Source of the DNA: Devosia elaeis
GTDB lineage: Bacteria; Pseudomonadota; Alphaproteobacteria; Rhizobiales; Devosiaceae
Reading direction: 5' to 3'
Length of the DNA: 64,000 bases
Assembly (NCBI RefSeq): GCF_001650025.1
Contig: NZ_LVVY01000067.1
Span: forward strand, 1 to 64,000
Both the position numbers and the translations under genes were made by a program. Below are positions 18,250 to 27,368 of the stretch, one piece after another (position 1 is the stretch's first letter; each line of letters begins with the position of its first letter). The notes beneath the pieces are model-generated. The model did no database searches. It had not been told where the DNA came from and saw only the letters and a list, made by a program, of their open reading frames with translations.

Positions 18250-18573
18250 TCAGCCTTCCGCAGCGACCTGCTCATTGGCCACGATCACCAATTGATCCAT
18301 CTTGGACCGGATTGCCGCGTCATCGACCGCAACGCCCTTGGCCTTGAGGTCGGCCGAAACCTTTTCGAACACATCGCTGTCGCCCGGAGTGGCGAAATCG
18401 GCGGCCACCACTTCGGCGGCATAGGCATTGGCCGCGTCGCCCGACAGGCCCAGGAGCTCGGCAACCCACAGGCCCAGCAGCTTGTTGCGGCGCGCCTCGG
18501 CCTTGAACTTCTTTTCGGCGTCGAAAGCGAACTTGGCTTCCTGGCCCTTCTGCCGATCTTCAAACTGGTTCAT
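18250..18573 (-). CDS. DUF1476 protein, F1-ATPase zeta-type inhibitor subunit
   Basis: A 107-residue, highly charged helical protein starting NQFEDRQKGQEAKFA, the DUF1476 signature. In Paracoccus this family is the zeta subunit, whose N-terminus inserts into F1-ATPase and blocks ATP hydrolysis; the same role is inferred here. The ATG at 18573 follows GGGAGAGATC and gives the family length. It is divergent from purC with about 200 bp between, as a shared regulatory region. Confidence 0.92.
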   Translation of the reverse strand: MNQFEDRQKGQEAKFAFDAEKKFKAEARRNKLLGLWVAELLGLSGDAANAYAAEVVAADFATPGDSDVFEKVSADLKAKGVAVDDAAIRSKMDQLVIVANEQVAAEG

Positions 18574-18779
18574 GATCTCTCCCAAATGGCTCTGTCTTGC
18601 CGCCTAACCGGCTTCGCTCTTGGACATAGGGGGTCTTTGCCCGCAAATCAACGCCGCGCCCAAGGCTGCGACGCCGTGCCCCGCGCATCGCGCTCCACAG
18701 GAAAGGCCTTGCTTTCTTGCCCCGTTCTGGCGCATGAAGCGGCCCAATCCACCCACCTCTCAATGGCAACGGATTCGAG

Positions 18780-19544
18780 ATGAACCGTCGACGCAAAATC
18801 TATGAGGGCAAGGCCAAGATCCTGTTCGAGGGTCCCGAGCCGGGCACTTTGGTTCAGTATTTCAAGGACGACGCCACCGCCGGCAACGGCGCCCGCCACG
18901 AAGTGATCGACGGCAAAGGCGTGCTGAACAACCGGATTTCCGAGTTCGTCTTCTCCAAGCTCAACGATCTGGGCATCCCGACCCATTTCCTGCGCCGCAT
19001 CAACATGCGCGAGCAGCTGATCAAGGAAGTCGAGATCATCCCGCTCGAGATCATCGTGCGCAATTACGCCGCCGGCTCGCTGGCCAAGCGGTTGGGGCTG
19101 GAGCCGGGCACCCGCCTGCCCCGCTCGATCATCGAATTCTGCTACAAGGACGATGCGCTCGGCGACCCGATGGTCTCCGAAGAGCACATCACCGCCTTCG
19201 GCTGGGCCAACCCGGCCGAGCTCGACGACATCATGAGCCTGGCCGTCCGCATCAACGATTTCCTCACCGGCCTGTTCATGGGCGTCGGCATCCAGCTCGT
19301 CGATTTCAAGATCGAAGTCGGCCGCCTCTATGAGGGCGACCTGATGCGCATCGTGCTGGCCGACGAAATCAGCCCGGACAATTGCCGCCTCTGGGACATC
19401 AAGACCCGCAACAAGCTCGACAAGGACCGCTTCCGCGAAAATCTCGGCGGCCTGGTGGAAAGCTATCGCGAGGTGGCCCAGCGCCTCGGCATCCTGGTGG
19501 AAAACGACAATGCGCTGACCACCGGTCCGCGTCTCGTCCAGTAG
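18780..19544 (+). CDS. purC: SAICAR synthetase (phosphoribosylaminoimidazole-succinocarboxamide synthase)
   Basis: Joins CAIR and aspartate, with ATP, in the eighth step of purine synthesis. The 254 residues contain [11 protein letters not shown] at the start, the [14 protein letters not shown] segment, LVDFKIEVG around 173-181, and [14 protein letters not shown] (about 193-206), all diagnostic. It is followed 17 bases later by purS, so the two are co-transcribed. Confidence 0.97.
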   Translation: MNRRRKIYEGKAKILFEGPEPGTLVQYFKDDATAGNGARHEVIDGKGVLNNRISEFVFSKLNDLGIPTHFLRRINMREQLIKEVEIIPLEIIVRNYAAGSLAKRLGLEPGTRLPRSIIEFCYKDDALGDPMVSEEHITAFGWANPAELDDIMSLAVRINDFLTGLFMGVGIQLVDFKIEVGRLYEGDLMRIVLADEISPDNCRLWDIKTRNKLDKDRFRENLGGLVESYREVAQRLGILVENDNALTTGPRLVQ

Positions 19545-19561
19545 TTTCGGAAACAGATCTG

Positions 19562-19804
19562 ATGAAAGCGCGCGTCATCGTCACGCTCAAGAACGGCGTT
19601 CTCGACCCCCAGGGCCAGGCCATCGAAGGCTCTCTGGCCAGCCTTTCCTTCGGCGGTGTCAGCAATGTGCGCCAGGGCAAGGTTTTCGACTTCGAGATCG
19701 AAGGAACCGACGAGCAGGCCGCGCGTTCCCAGATCAAAGCGATGTGCGAAAAGCTCCTCGCCAATACTGTGATCGAAAACTTCGCGATCGAAATTTCACA
19801 TTAA
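19562..19804 (+). CDS. purS: Phosphoribosylformylglycinamidine synthase subunit PurS
   Basis: The small 80-residue subunit that bridges PurL and PurQ in the three-part FGAM synthase. It shows VIVTLKNGVLDPQGQAIEGS and the conserved VRQGKVFDFEIEG segment. The ATG at 19562 gives the usual length. Unlike the common purS-purQ-purL order, purQ follows only about 1.9 kb later, after a membrane acyltransferase gene and one or two small frames. Confidence 0.95.
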   Translation: MKARVIVTLKNGVLDPQGQAIEGSLASLSFGGVSNVRQGKVFDFEIEGTDEQAARSQIKAMCEKLLANTVIENFAIEISH

Positions 19805-19859
19805 CGCCTTTACGGCAAAATCCTAACTCGTGCCCCGTTCGGCGCAGGACCATATAGCC

Positions 19860-19946
19860 ATGCGTAAGTCCCAGATTGCTCTTTCCGTAATGTTTTTTGC
19901 CTCTCTTGGCCTGCTGTTCGCGGCCTATGCTTCGGTACCGGTGTAA
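19860..19946 (+). CDS. Candidate 28-residue membrane miniprotein
   Basis: A very small open frame starting MRKSQIALSVMFF. It has a basic N-terminus followed by one hydrophobic stretch of about 20 residues and a short tail, as in single-span small proteins. The local base composition is more AT-rich than in neighbouring genes. The Shine-Dalgarno is only a weak AGGA. It could equally be chance or part of the promoter region for the acyltransferase gene. No family is recognised. Confidence 0.3.
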   Translation: MRKSQIALSVMFFASLGLLFAAYASVPV

Positions 19947-20064
19947 GGCTTTAGCCAATTCCTTACCAAGCTGGCGTTTTACAGCATTTGCAGGCCCGGG
20001 CTTAATCCCGCGGTGACGCTGCCAGGCCTATGCTGCTCCTCATCACAAGGGGGAGCGCAGGCCG

Positions 20065-21135
20065 ATGGAAAACGCCAGGACAAGGCTCGATTGGGTGGAC
20101 ATGGCCAAGGGCCTCTCCATCTTTCTCGTCGTCATCATGTATTGCGCCTCCAGCGTGGGCGAGGATACCGGCCAGACCGGTTTCCTGCACTGGACCATCG
20201 CCTTCGCCATGCCCTTCCGCATGCCGGAATTCTTCCTGCTCTCCGGCCTGTTCCTGAGCCAGGTCATCACCCGGCCCTGGCGCGCCTATGCCGATAGGCG
20301 CGTGGTGCACTATTTCTATTTCTACGCGCTCTGGGCCATCATACACATCGTCTTCAAGGAAGCGCTGGTGGGCCGCGACCCGCTGGGCGCCGCCGGCTCG
20401 CTGGCCTGGGCGATCATCTCGCCCTACGGCGTGCTCTGGTTCATCTACATGCTCGGCGTCATGGGGCTGGTGGCCAAGTTCCTGTTCGACACCAGGGCGC
20501 CGCATTGGGCCGTTCTGGCCGTGGCCGCCATCCTGCAGATGGCCAATATCCATACCGGCAGCTATCTCATCGACCAGTTCGCCGCCTATTTCGTCTATTT
20601 CTATGCCGGCTATGCCCTGGCGCCGCATATCTTCAAGCTGGCCGACTGGGCCATGGACCATGTCGCGCTGGCGCTGGGCGCGCTCGCGGCCTGGGCCGTG
20701 ATCAATGCCGTCATGGTGTTTTCGCCGGGCTTCGTCATGGACCCGGTGCATATCCACATGGGCTGGGGCGCCCTGCCCGGCCTGCATCTCATCCTGGCCC
20801 TGGCCGGCTCCATGGCGGTGGTCATGTCGGCGGCCCTGCTGGTGCGCCTGCCCTGGATGAACTGGCTGCGCTGGATGGGCAGCAAGTCGCTGGTGATCTA
20901 CGTGGCCTTCGTGCTGCCCATGGGCATTGCCCGCATCGCCCTTTTGCGCTTCGGCATCGAGGAACCCAACCTGGTGAGCCTCGTCACCATGATCGCCGCC
21001 ATCGGCGCGCCGCTCCTGCTCTGGTGGCTGGTGCAGAAGCTCGGTTTCGGCAAATTCCTGTTCGAGCGGCCGGCCTGGGCCCACCTGCCCGGAACCGCGC
21101 GCGGCACCAAGCCCGCCGGAATCCCAGCCGAGTAA
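20065..21135 (+). CDS. Acyltransferase-3 family integral membrane protein
   Basis: A 356-residue protein with about ten membrane helices, belonging to the acyltransferase_3 (NodX/OpgC-like) family. The family opening RLDWVDMAKGLSIFLVVIMY is present, then FRMPEFFLLSGLF and the Arg-rich cytoplasmic loop RPWRAYADRRVVHYFYFY. Relatives O-acylate surface glycans or glucans; the acceptor here is unknown. The ATG at 20065 follows AAGGGGGAG. It sits between purS and purQ and is followed by a strong terminator. Confidence 0.88.
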   Translation: MENARTRLDWVDMAKGLSIFLVVIMYCASSVGEDTGQTGFLHWTIAFAMPFRMPEFFLLSGLFLSQVITRPWRAYADRRVVHYFYFYALWAIIHIVFKEALVGRDPLGAAGSLAWAIISPYGVLWFIYMLGVMGLVAKFLFDTRAPHWAVLAVAAILQMANIHTGSYLIDQFAAYFVYFYAGYALAPHIFKLADWAMDHVALALGALAAWAVINAVMVFSPGFVMDPVHIHMGWGALPGLHLILALAGSMAVVMSAALLVRLPWMNWLRWMGSKSLVIYVAFVLPMGIARIALLRFGIEEPNLVSLVTMIAAIGAPLLLWWLVQKLGFGKFLFERPAWAHLPGTARGTKPAGIPAE

Positions 21136-21195
21136 AGCAGCGGACCGGAAAATGTAGCTACGGCTGTCGGAACCCGGGCGCTCTCACCCGACTAG

Positions 21196-21280
21196 TCGTC
21201 ATTGCCGGGCTTGTCCCGGCAATCCATCGCGCGGCGAGCATGGACTACCGGGACAGGCCCGGTGGTGACGATGGTGGGGC
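21196..21280. repeat. Paired-palindrome repeat, family D, copy 2
   Basis: GTCGTCATTGCCGGGCTTGT with its CCCGGCAAT return arm forms the first hairpin, and ACCGGGACAGGCCCGGTGGT the second, ending in GACGATGGTGGGG. It is the reverse complement of the copy at 6518-6600 in order and content. It lies between the acyltransferase stop and the bidirectional terminator. Confidence 0.75.
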
Positions 21281-21317
21281 AGCCATTGCAACCCTGGAGT
21301 GAGATGAGCTGAACGCG

Positions 21318-21346
21318 AAAAAGCCGGCACCGGGGCCGGCTTTTTT
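21318..21346. terminator. Strong bidirectional rho-independent terminator
   Basis: AAAAAGCCGGC (21318-21328) pairs with GCCGGCTTTTTT (21335-21346) around a short loop. It carries an A tract on one side and a T tract on the other, so it can end transcription from both the acyltransferase gene on the plus strand and the small ORF on the minus strand. Confidence 0.9.
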
Positions 21347-21361
21347 ATCAGTAGATGTCGA

Positions 21362-21514
21362 TCAATTCGGCGTGCGGAAGATGTTCGGCACAATGGGGCG
21401 GATGCGGAGCGGCGGCCGCGCATCCTGGCGCTTCATGTCCGACACCAGATGCGCCCGGCCTTCCGAGCCCCGGACGGTTACCGGTTTTTGCGACGACGTC
21501 GATTGCTGCTGCAT
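21362..21514 (-). CDS. Candidate 50-residue small protein
   Basis: A 50-residue frame that starts at an ATG preceded by AGGGAGC at good spacing and ends 16 bases before the bidirectional terminator. The composition is hydrophilic and basic, with a polar Q/S start and a C-terminal [14 protein letters not shown]. It has no signal peptide and no family I know. The Shine-Dalgarno and terminator placement support a real gene; short length and lack of homology keep this tentative. Confidence 0.45.
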   Translation of the reverse strand: MQQQSTSSQKPVTVRGSEGRAHLVSDMKRQDARPPLRIRPIVPNIFRTPN

Positions 21515-21698
21515 TGGCTTGCTCCCTGAAACTTGCACCAAGGCCGAACGCCGCATTCCCGCCATGGTTCCGCCTTTTGCAGCGATTGCCGCTCGGCGCC
21601 GCGCAATTTGCCGGCATCGGCCGGCCCAGCCCCTTGCCTTTTTCATCAAGACTCACCACAAGGACCCCGAACACCCCACAGAAACAAAGGATCAAGCG

Positions 21699-22367
21699 AT
21701 GAAGGCCGCCGTCATCGTGTTTCCGGGCCTCAACCGCGACCGCGACATGATCGCGGCGTTGACCAAGATCGGGGGCAGCAAGCCCGCCATCGTCTGGCAT
21801 CAGGACGCCGATATTCCCGATGCCGACCTGATCGTCATTCCCGGCGGCTTCTCCTATGGCGATTACCTGCGCTGCGGCGCCATCGCGGCCCGCTCGCCGA
21901 TCATGGACAAGCTGCGCGAGCGTGCCGCCCAGGGCGTCAAGGTGCTGGGCGTCTGCAACGGCTTCCAGATCCTGATCGAGGCCGGCCTGCTGCCCGGCGC
22001 GCTGATGCGCAACATGTCGCTGAAATTCGTCTGCCGCGAAGTGAAGCTCGAAGTGGTCAATGCCGACACCGATTTCACGCGCGGCTATGCCAAGGGCCAG
22101 ATCATCCGCTGCCCGGTCGCCCATCACGATGGCAATTACTTCGCCGATGCCGAAACGCTCAAGCGCATCGAGGGCGAGGGCCGCGTGGCCTTCCGCTATG
22201 CCGAAGGCACCAATCCCAACGGCTCGATCAACGACATTGCCGGCATTTTCAACGAGAACAAGAACGTGCTCGGCCTGATGCCACACCCCGAAAACCTCAT
22301 CGAGGCAGCCCATGGCGGCGAGGACGGGCGCGCCCTGTTCGCCGCCGCGCTCCAGCAGGTGGCGTAA
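21699..22367 (+). CDS. purQ: Phosphoribosylformylglycinamidine synthase subunit PurQ (glutaminase)
   Basis: Supplies ammonia from glutamine to PurL. The class I amidotransferase triad is visible: Cys86 in [11 protein letters not shown], and His196 and Glu198 in LMPHPENL. The opening [14 protein letters not shown] and [13 protein letters not shown] fit PurQ. I choose the ATG at 21699 (222 residues); the longer open frame upstream has no family content. It is followed 7 bases later by the Pr6Pr gene. Confidence 0.97.
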   Translation: MKAAVIVFPGLNRDRDMIAALTKIGGSKPAIVWHQDADIPDADLIVIPGGFSYGDYLRCGAIAARSPIMDKLRERAAQGVKVLGVCNGFQILIEAGLLPGALMRNMSLKFVCREVKLEVVNADTDFTRGYAKGQIIRCPVAHHDGNYFADAETLKRIEGEGRVAFRYAEGTNPNGSINDIAGIFNENKNVLGLMPHPENLIEAAHGGEDGRALFAAALQQVA

Positions 22368-22374
22368 CCCCAAT

Positions 22375-23016
22375 ATGGCCCTGCAGCGCGCTCTGACCTG
22401 GACCGGCCTGCTGCTCGGCAGCGCCGGCCTGGTGCTGCAATTTTCCATCTCGATGCAGGACATGCTCGCCCATGGGCGGGACCTGCCCGGCGCCCTGGGC
22501 GCCTTTTTCTCCTATTACACGATCCTCACCAATATCGCGCTGGTCCTGGTCTATCTGTCGGACGCGACCGGCTGGCACTGGCTGAGCCTATTCCGCCGGC
22601 CGCTGGTGCGCGGTCTGGTGGCGGCCAATATCGCGCTGGTCGGCCTCTATGTCTTTTTCGTGCTGCGCTTTCTCAGCGATCTCGAAGGGCTGTTCGCCGT
22701 GGCGGATATCATCCTCCACTATGTCTGCCCGCTGGTTTACCTGGCCTGGTGGAGCGCCACGCAGCGCCACGGCCAGTTGCACTGGGCCGACCTGCCCCTG
22801 ATGCTGGTGCCGACCTTCATCTACTTCCTCTACGCCATGGCGCGCGGCGCCTGGGTGCAGGAATATCCCTATCCCATCCTCAATGCGATCGATCTCGGCT
22901 ATGGCCAGGTCGCCGCCAACGCCGTCTATATGACGGTGTTCCTGGCGGTGCTGGCCGTGCTGGTGATCGCCGCCGACCACTTCCTTGCCCGCCTTTCCCG
23001 GACACCAGCCCAATGA
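22375..23016 (+). CDS. Pr6Pr-family membrane protein
   Basis: A 213-residue protein with about six hydrophobic segments. It shows the family pattern [19 protein letters not shown] near residue 45, a [16 protein letters not shown] segment around 118-133 and a C-terminal [18 protein letters not shown] block. Pr6Pr proteins are FAR-17a/AIG1-like membrane proteins without an established bacterial function. It begins 7 bases after purQ and its stop overlaps the purL start (ATGA), so it is an integral part of the purQ-purL operon here. Confidence 0.85.
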   Translation: MALQRALTWTGLLLGSAGLVLQFSISMQDMLAHGRDLPGALGAFFSYYTILTNIALVLVYLSDATGWHWLSLFRRPLVRGLVAANIALVGLYVFFVLRFLSDLEGLFAVADIILHYVCPLVYLAWWSATQRHGQLHWADLPLMLVPTFIYFLYAMARGAWVQEYPYPILNAIDLGYGQVAANAVYMTVFLAVLAVLVIAADHFLARLSRTPAQ

Positions 23017-25238
23017 CCCTGCGCAACGACATCGCCATCACCCCCGACCTGGTCGCCAGCCACGGCCTCAAGCCGGATGAATACCAGAAGATTCTCGACC
23101 TGATCGGGCGGGAGCCGACCTATACCGAGCTGGGCATTTTCTCGGCGATGTGGAACGAGCACTGCTCCTACAAGAGCTCCAAGAAATGGCTGCGCACCCT
23201 GCCGACCAAGGGGCCGCGCGTCATCCAGGGGCCGGGCGAGAATGCCGGCGTCGTCGATATCGGCGACGGACAGGCCGTGGTGTTCAAGATGGAATCGCAC
23301 AACCATCCGAGCTTCATCGAGCCCTATCAGGGCGCCGCGACCGGCGTGGGCGGCATCCTGCGCGACGTCTTCACCATGGGCGCTCGCCCCGTCGCCGCCA
23401 TGAACGCGCTGCGCTTCGGCGCGCCCGACCATGAAAAGACCCGCCACCTGGTCTCCGGCGTCGTCGCCGGCGTCGGCGGCTACGGCAATTCCTTCGGCGT
23501 GCCCACCGTGGGCGGCGAGGTCGAGTTCGACGCGCGCTATAACGGCAATATCCTGGTCAACGCCTTCGCGGCCGGGCTCGCCGATACAGACAAGATTTTC
23601 TATTCCAAGGCCGAAGGCGTCGGCCTGCCCGTCGTCTATCTCGGCGCCAAGACCGGTCGCGACGGCGTCGGCGGGGCCACCATGGCCTCGGCCGAGTTCG
23701 GCGACGATATCGAGGAAAAGCGCCCCACCGTGCAGGTCGGCGACCCCTTCACCGAAAAGCGCCTGCTGGAAGCCTGCCTTGAGCTGATGGCCACCGGCGC
23801 CGTCATCGCCATTCAGGACATGGGCGCGGCGGGCCTCACCTGCTCGGCCGTCGAAATGGGCGCCAAGGGCGATCTCGGCATCGAGCTCGATCTCGATAAG
23901 GTGCCGGTGCGCGAAGAGCGCATGACCGCCTATGAGATGATGCTGTCGGAAAGCCAGGAGCGCATGCTCATGGTGCTGCATCCTGAAAAGGAAGCGGAAG
24001 CCCGCGCCGTGTTCGAGAAATGGGAGCTGGACTTCGCCACCGTCGGCAAGACCACCGACGACCTGCGTTTCCGCGTCCTCTGGCAGGGCGAGGAAGTCGC
24101 CAATCTACCGATCAAGGAATTGGGCGACGAAGCTCCCGAATATGACCGCCCCTGGACCGAGCCGGTCATTCCCGCCGCGCTGGACAGGAGCGACGTGCCG
24201 CAGATGGACGTGGCCGAAGCGCTGCTGGCGCTGATCGGCGGGCATCATTGTTCCTCGCGTCGCTGGGTCTACGAGCAATACGACACCCTGATCCAGGGCA
24301 ATTCCATGCAGCGCCCAGGCGGCGATGCCGGCGTCATCCGCGTCGAGGGCGCCGAGACCAAGGGCCTGGCCTTCACCTCGGACGTGAACCCACGCTATTG
24401 CGAGGCCAACCCCTTCGAGGGCGGCAAGCAGGCCGTGGCCGAAGCCTGGCGCAACCTGACCGCGACCGGCGCCGAGCCGCTGGCCGCCACCGACAACCTC
24501 AATTTCGGCAATCCCGAACGCCCCGAAATCATGGGCCAGTTCGTAAAAGCCGTCGAAGGTATCGGCGAAGCCTGCCGGGTGCTGGAATTCCCCATCGTCT
24601 CGGGCAATGTCAGCCTCTACAACGAAACCAATGGCCGCGGCATCCTGCCGACCCCCACCATCGGGGGCGTCGGCCTCCTGCCCGAATGGAACAGAAGCGT
24701 CGGCATCGGCTTCGTGGCCGAGAACCAGCCCATCCTGCTGATCGGCGGCCCGGCCGAGCGCGGCATGCATCTGGGCCAGTCGATCTATCTGCGCGACCTG
24801 TTCGACCGCCGCGACGGCGATGCGCCCCATGTCGATCTCGCCGCCGAAAAGAAGACCGGCGATTTCGTGCGCAAGCTGATCCGCTCCGGCGTCGTCACCG
24901 CCTGCCACGACCTCTCCGATGGCGGCCTCGGCGTCGCCCTGGCCGAGATGGCCATTACCGGCGGCATCGGCGCGAGCGTGACCGATGTGGAGGGCAATGA
25001 CCCGATCCTCACCTTCTTCGGCGAGGACCAGGGCCGCTACCTCGTGACCCTCAACCTCGACCCGCAGGGCGAGGAGATCGCGGCACTGTGGAAGGAAGCC
25101 GAAGCGCTCGGCATCTTCGCGCCCTGGATCGGCACGACGGGAAGCAATGCGCTGACGCTCGGCGCCGCAACATCAATCCCGGTGGCCACGTTGACCGCCG
25201 CATATGAGAACTGGTTCCCCAGCTATATGAACGGCTAG
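23013..25238 (+). CDS. purL: Phosphoribosylformylglycinamidine synthase subunit PurL
   Basis: Converts FGAR to FGAM using ATP and ammonia from PurQ. The 741-residue protein is the small (bacterial, PurS-dependent) type. Landmarks are [16 protein letters not shown] near residue 45, [21 protein letters not shown] around 92, [15 protein letters not shown] around 270, and the second AIRS domain with [16 protein letters not shown]. The ATG at 23013 overlaps the Pr6Pr stop; the open frame extends upstream but without family sequence. Confidence 0.97.
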   Translation: MTLRNDIAITPDLVASHGLKPDEYQKILDLIGREPTYTELGIFSAMWNEHCSYKSSKKWLRTLPTKGPRVIQGPGENAGVVDIGDGQAVVFKMESHNHPSFIEPYQGAATGVGGILRDVFTMGARPVAAMNALRFGAPDHEKTRHLVSGVVAGVGGYGNSFGVPTVGGEVEFDARYNGNILVNAFAAGLADTDKIFYSKAEGVGLPVVYLGAKTGRDGVGGATMASAEFGDDIEEKRPTVQVGDPFTEKRLLEACLELMATGAVIAIQDMGAAGLTCSAVEMGAKGDLGIELDLDKVPVREERMTAYEMMLSESQERMLMVLHPEKEAEARAVFEKWELDFATVGKTTDDLRFRVLWQGEEVANLPIKELGDEAPEYDRPWTEPVIPAALDRSDVPQMDVAEALLALIGGHHCSSRRWVYEQYDTLIQGNSMQRPGGDAGVIRVEGAETKGLAFTSDVNPRYCEANPFEGGKQAVAEAWRNLTATGAEPLAATDNLNFGNPERPEIMGQFVKAVEGIGEACRVLEFPIVSGNVSLYNETNGRGILPTPTIGGVGLLPEWNRSVGIGFVAENQPILLIGGPAERGMHLGQSIYLRDLFDRRDGDAPHVDLAAEKKTGDFVRKLIRSGVVTACHDLSDGGLGVALAEMAITGGIGASVTDVEGNDPILTFFGEDQGRYLVTLNLDPQGEEIAALWKEAEALGIFAPWIGTTGSNALTLGAATSIPVATLTAAYENWFPSYMNG

Positions 25239-25268
25239 GCCGGCATTTGCCGCCCCTCGCCTTATGTT

Positions 25269-25304
25269 CGCCTTTCTTTGGAGCGCTTTGCTCCGGGAAA
25301 GGCG
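25269..25304. other. Long hairpin between purL and the secreted-protein gene
   Basis: CGCCTTTC (25269-25276) pairs perfectly with GAAAGGCG (25297-25304), and inside it GGAGC pairs with GCTCC. There is no T tract after it, so it is not a standard terminator. It ends 20 bases before the next ATG, just upstream of the Shine-Dalgarno, and could act as a leader element or an RNA-stabilising structure. Confidence 0.55.
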
Positions 25305-25324
25305 TCGCGGAACAGGAGCGGACG

Positions 25325-25921
25325 ATGAAACACAAGCGCGTGTTGGCCATCTTGGCGGGTTTCGGCCTGGCGCTGACGCCGATCATGGCGGCGGCCCAGG
25401 AAATCAACATCACGCGCTCCGTGCTCACCGACCTGCCCTATACGCTGATCTATCCGGCCCCGATGGTGGCCAGCGGCGGCGGCGATGCGCCGCTGATCAT
25501 CAATCATCCCGATGCGCCGCTGCAATGCGACATGCGCGTGGTGCCGGTCGAGGATACGGACTGGTCGGTGCAAACGGCGCTCTCCGCCCTGGACGACGCC
25601 GAAATCGCCTCGGCGTGGGCCGAAACGCTGCCGGGCTTCACCGTCACCAGCAAGGGAACATCGTCCTATCAGGACGCCGAAGCCCTGACCTATGAAGGCA
25701 CCAGCACGGATTCGGCCATGGGCATGCCGCTGACCCTGGTGCATACCGAAGCGGTATCGTCCGGCCGGGGCTATGCGCTCGACTGCATGTATGCCGCCGA
25801 CCAGGCGGCGCAGGCCCGGCCGCTGGTCGATTTCATCATCGCCAATTTCGCCACCCGCTCGGATGCCGATTGCTGCGTGGGCGCTACCCTGGTCCCCGAG
25901 GAAGAACCCGCCGCGCAATAG
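25325..25921 (+). CDS. Secreted protein of unknown function
   Basis: A 198-residue protein with a signal peptide (MKHKR, then a hydrophobic stretch ending AAAQ; cleavage about residue 24-25). The mature domain is strand-rich, with Cys at LQCDMRV, ALDCMYA and DADCCVG, which could form disulfides in the periplasm. I do not recognise a family. The ATG at 25325 follows AGGAGCG. It stands after purL and before bolA in the same direction. Confidence 0.75.
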   Translation: MKHKRVLAILAGFGLALTPIMAAAQEINITRSVLTDLPYTLIYPAPMVASGGGDAPLIINHPDAPLQCDMRVVPVEDTDWSVQTALSALDDAEIASAWAETLPGFTVTSKGTSSYQDAEALTYEGTSTDSAMGMPLTLVHTEAVSSGRGYALDCMYAADQAAQARPLVDFIIANFATRSDADCCVGATLVPEEEPAAQ

Positions 25922-26039
25922 CTGTTCCCGCGCCACTCCGCATTCTCCCCTTCACCGCGGTTGAAGCGGCCCGACCCGCATGCCATATCAGGGGCATGCG
26001 CCGGACGATCTCGGCAATGGACAAACGGGGAGACAGAAC

Positions 26040-26273
26040 ATGGCTATGGACGCCAATGAAATCGAGCGCCGCATCAAGGCCGCCCTGCCCGATGCCCGGA
26101 TCGAAATCCGCGATCTGGCCGGCGACGGCGATCATTACGCGGCGACGGTGATTTCCGAAGCCTTCCGCGGCAAATCCCGCGTGCAGCAGCACCAGCTCGT
26201 CTATGCCGCCTTGCAGGGCGACATGGGCGGCGCCCTCCACGCCCTGGCCTTGCAGACCAACGTTCCGGACTGA
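26040..26273 (+). CDS. bolA: BolA-family protein
   Basis: A 77-residue BolA protein. It has EIERRIKAALPDARIEIRDL, GDGDHYAATVISEAFRGKSR and the helix RVQQHQLVYAALQGDM, with the conserved histidines HYAA and QHQ. BolA proteins pair with CGFS-type glutaredoxins to handle [2Fe-2S] clusters in iron regulation or cluster delivery. grxD lies 1.1 kb downstream in the same direction, which supports this. Two ATGs (26040, 26046) are possible starts. It overlaps the next gene by one base. Confidence 0.93.
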   Translation: MAMDANEIERRIKAALPDARIEIRDLAGDGDHYAATVISEAFRGKSRVQQHQLVYAALQGDMGGALHALALQTNVPD

Positions 26274-26593
26274 TGCCCGGCCTGCGCGATTCCCTCGATC
26301 TCATCCGCATGGTCCGGCCCGAAGCGGGTACGGCGGCCCTCGAACATGAGATCATGGCCGAACGCGCCAGTTCGCTCAATGCGGCGGAAGCGCGGGTGAA
26401 AAAGGCCGTGGCGGGACTGGCCAGCGGCGCAGATCGCCAGCACTGGCTGGAGGAGGCACGACAGGCCGTGTGGGCCTATTTCGTGCAGCGCGAATTGATC
26501 GGCTTCCGCCGCCATCATGAGGTGATTCAAGACCTCAATATCCCCAGCGAAGTGCTTGCCGGGCTTGGCGCATCCCCAGCCAAGGGCAAATGA
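26273..26593 (+). CDS. DUF6665-like protein
   Basis: A 106-residue, mostly helical protein. The segments LEHEIMAERASSLNAAEARV and AVWAYFVQRELIGFRRHHEV, then IPSEVLAGLG, resemble a conserved alphaproteobacterial family that I recall as DUF6665; the number should be checked. Its ATG overlaps the bolA stop (TGATG). Placement between bolA and grxD suggests a link with Fe-S metabolism, but there is no direct evidence. Confidence 0.65.
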   Translation: MPGLRDSLDLIRMVRPEAGTAALEHEIMAERASSLNAAEARVKKAVAGLASGADRQHWLEEARQAVWAYFVQRELIGFRRHHEVIQDLNIPSEVLAGLGASPAKGK

Positions 26594-26621
26594 GCGGCAT
26601 GCCGAACCAAAAGCCGAAAAT

Positions 26622-27263
26622 ATGACCCGTGCCGTTTTCTTTGATGTCGACGGCGTGCTGATCAACGGAATTCACGCCCGCCCCGAATTGAGCCGCCGCT
26701 GGGATCAAAACCTGCTGGTCGACATGGGCATCGATCCGGAGCGCTTCACCAAGGAATTTATCTTCGACATTTTCGTCAAGAAGGTCTCGGTGGGCGAAAT
26801 GTCGGTCATGGAGGCCTTGGAACGCCGGCTGCCCTCGCTCGGCTATCACGGCTCCCCCGTTGTTTTTCACCATTATTGGCTGCTCAACGATAGCGAGCTC
26901 AATCGGCCGCTGCTTGATGCCATCCGTATTCTCAAGGGTAGGGATGACATTAGGCTCTACATCGCCACCAATCAGGAACATCTGCGCGCAAGCTGGCTCT
27001 GGAGCCATCTGGGCCTGCATGATCTGTTCGACGACATGTTCTATTCCGCCCGGATCGGTGCGCGCAAACCGGACAAGGCCTTCTTCGACTTCGCCATAAG
27101 AAAGATTGGCCCGCAGGCCGAACCGCCTCTCTTCTTCGACGATACACCCAAAGTGGTCGAAGGCGCCCGTGCGGCAGGCTGGGAAGCGATGCAATTCGAC
27201 ACCATGGATGATTTTTCGAGCCATCCCTGGATAGCGGAACGGCTTTTTTCGCCGACACAGTAA
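26622..27263 (+). CDS. HAD-superfamily hydrolase
   Basis: A 213-residue HAD phosphatase-like protein. Motif I is FFDVDGVL with nucleophile Asp8 and acid/base Asp10; motif II is the T in LYIATNQ; motif III is the K in GARKPDKAFF; motif IV is FFDDTP. The cap is helical. The substrate is unknown. It starts 28 bases after the DUF6665-like gene. Confidence 0.88.
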   Translation: MTRAVFFDVDGVLINGIHARPELSRRWDQNLLVDMGIDPERFTKEFIFDIFVKKVSVGEMSVMEALERRLPSLGYHGSPVVFHHYWLLNDSELNRPLLDAIRILKGRDDIRLYIATNQEHLRASWLWSHLGLHDLFDDMFYSARIGARKPDKAFFDFAIRKIGPQAEPPLFFDDTPKVVEGARAAGWEAMQFDTMDDFSSHPWIAERLFSPTQ

Positions 27264-27368
27264 CAATCATCGGCGCTTGCCGATGCTCATCTCGACAGCA
27301 CGGCCCGCCTGCCCTATTTAGAGACAAACGCACCGGCCCTTGACACCGGCATTCCGAAAGGCTCCGCC

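Noticed and set aside
15663-25324. Purine riboswitch in the pur region
   Set aside because: I looked in the leaders of purB, purC, purQ and the secreted-protein gene and saw no purine-aptamer core; only plain hairpins are present.
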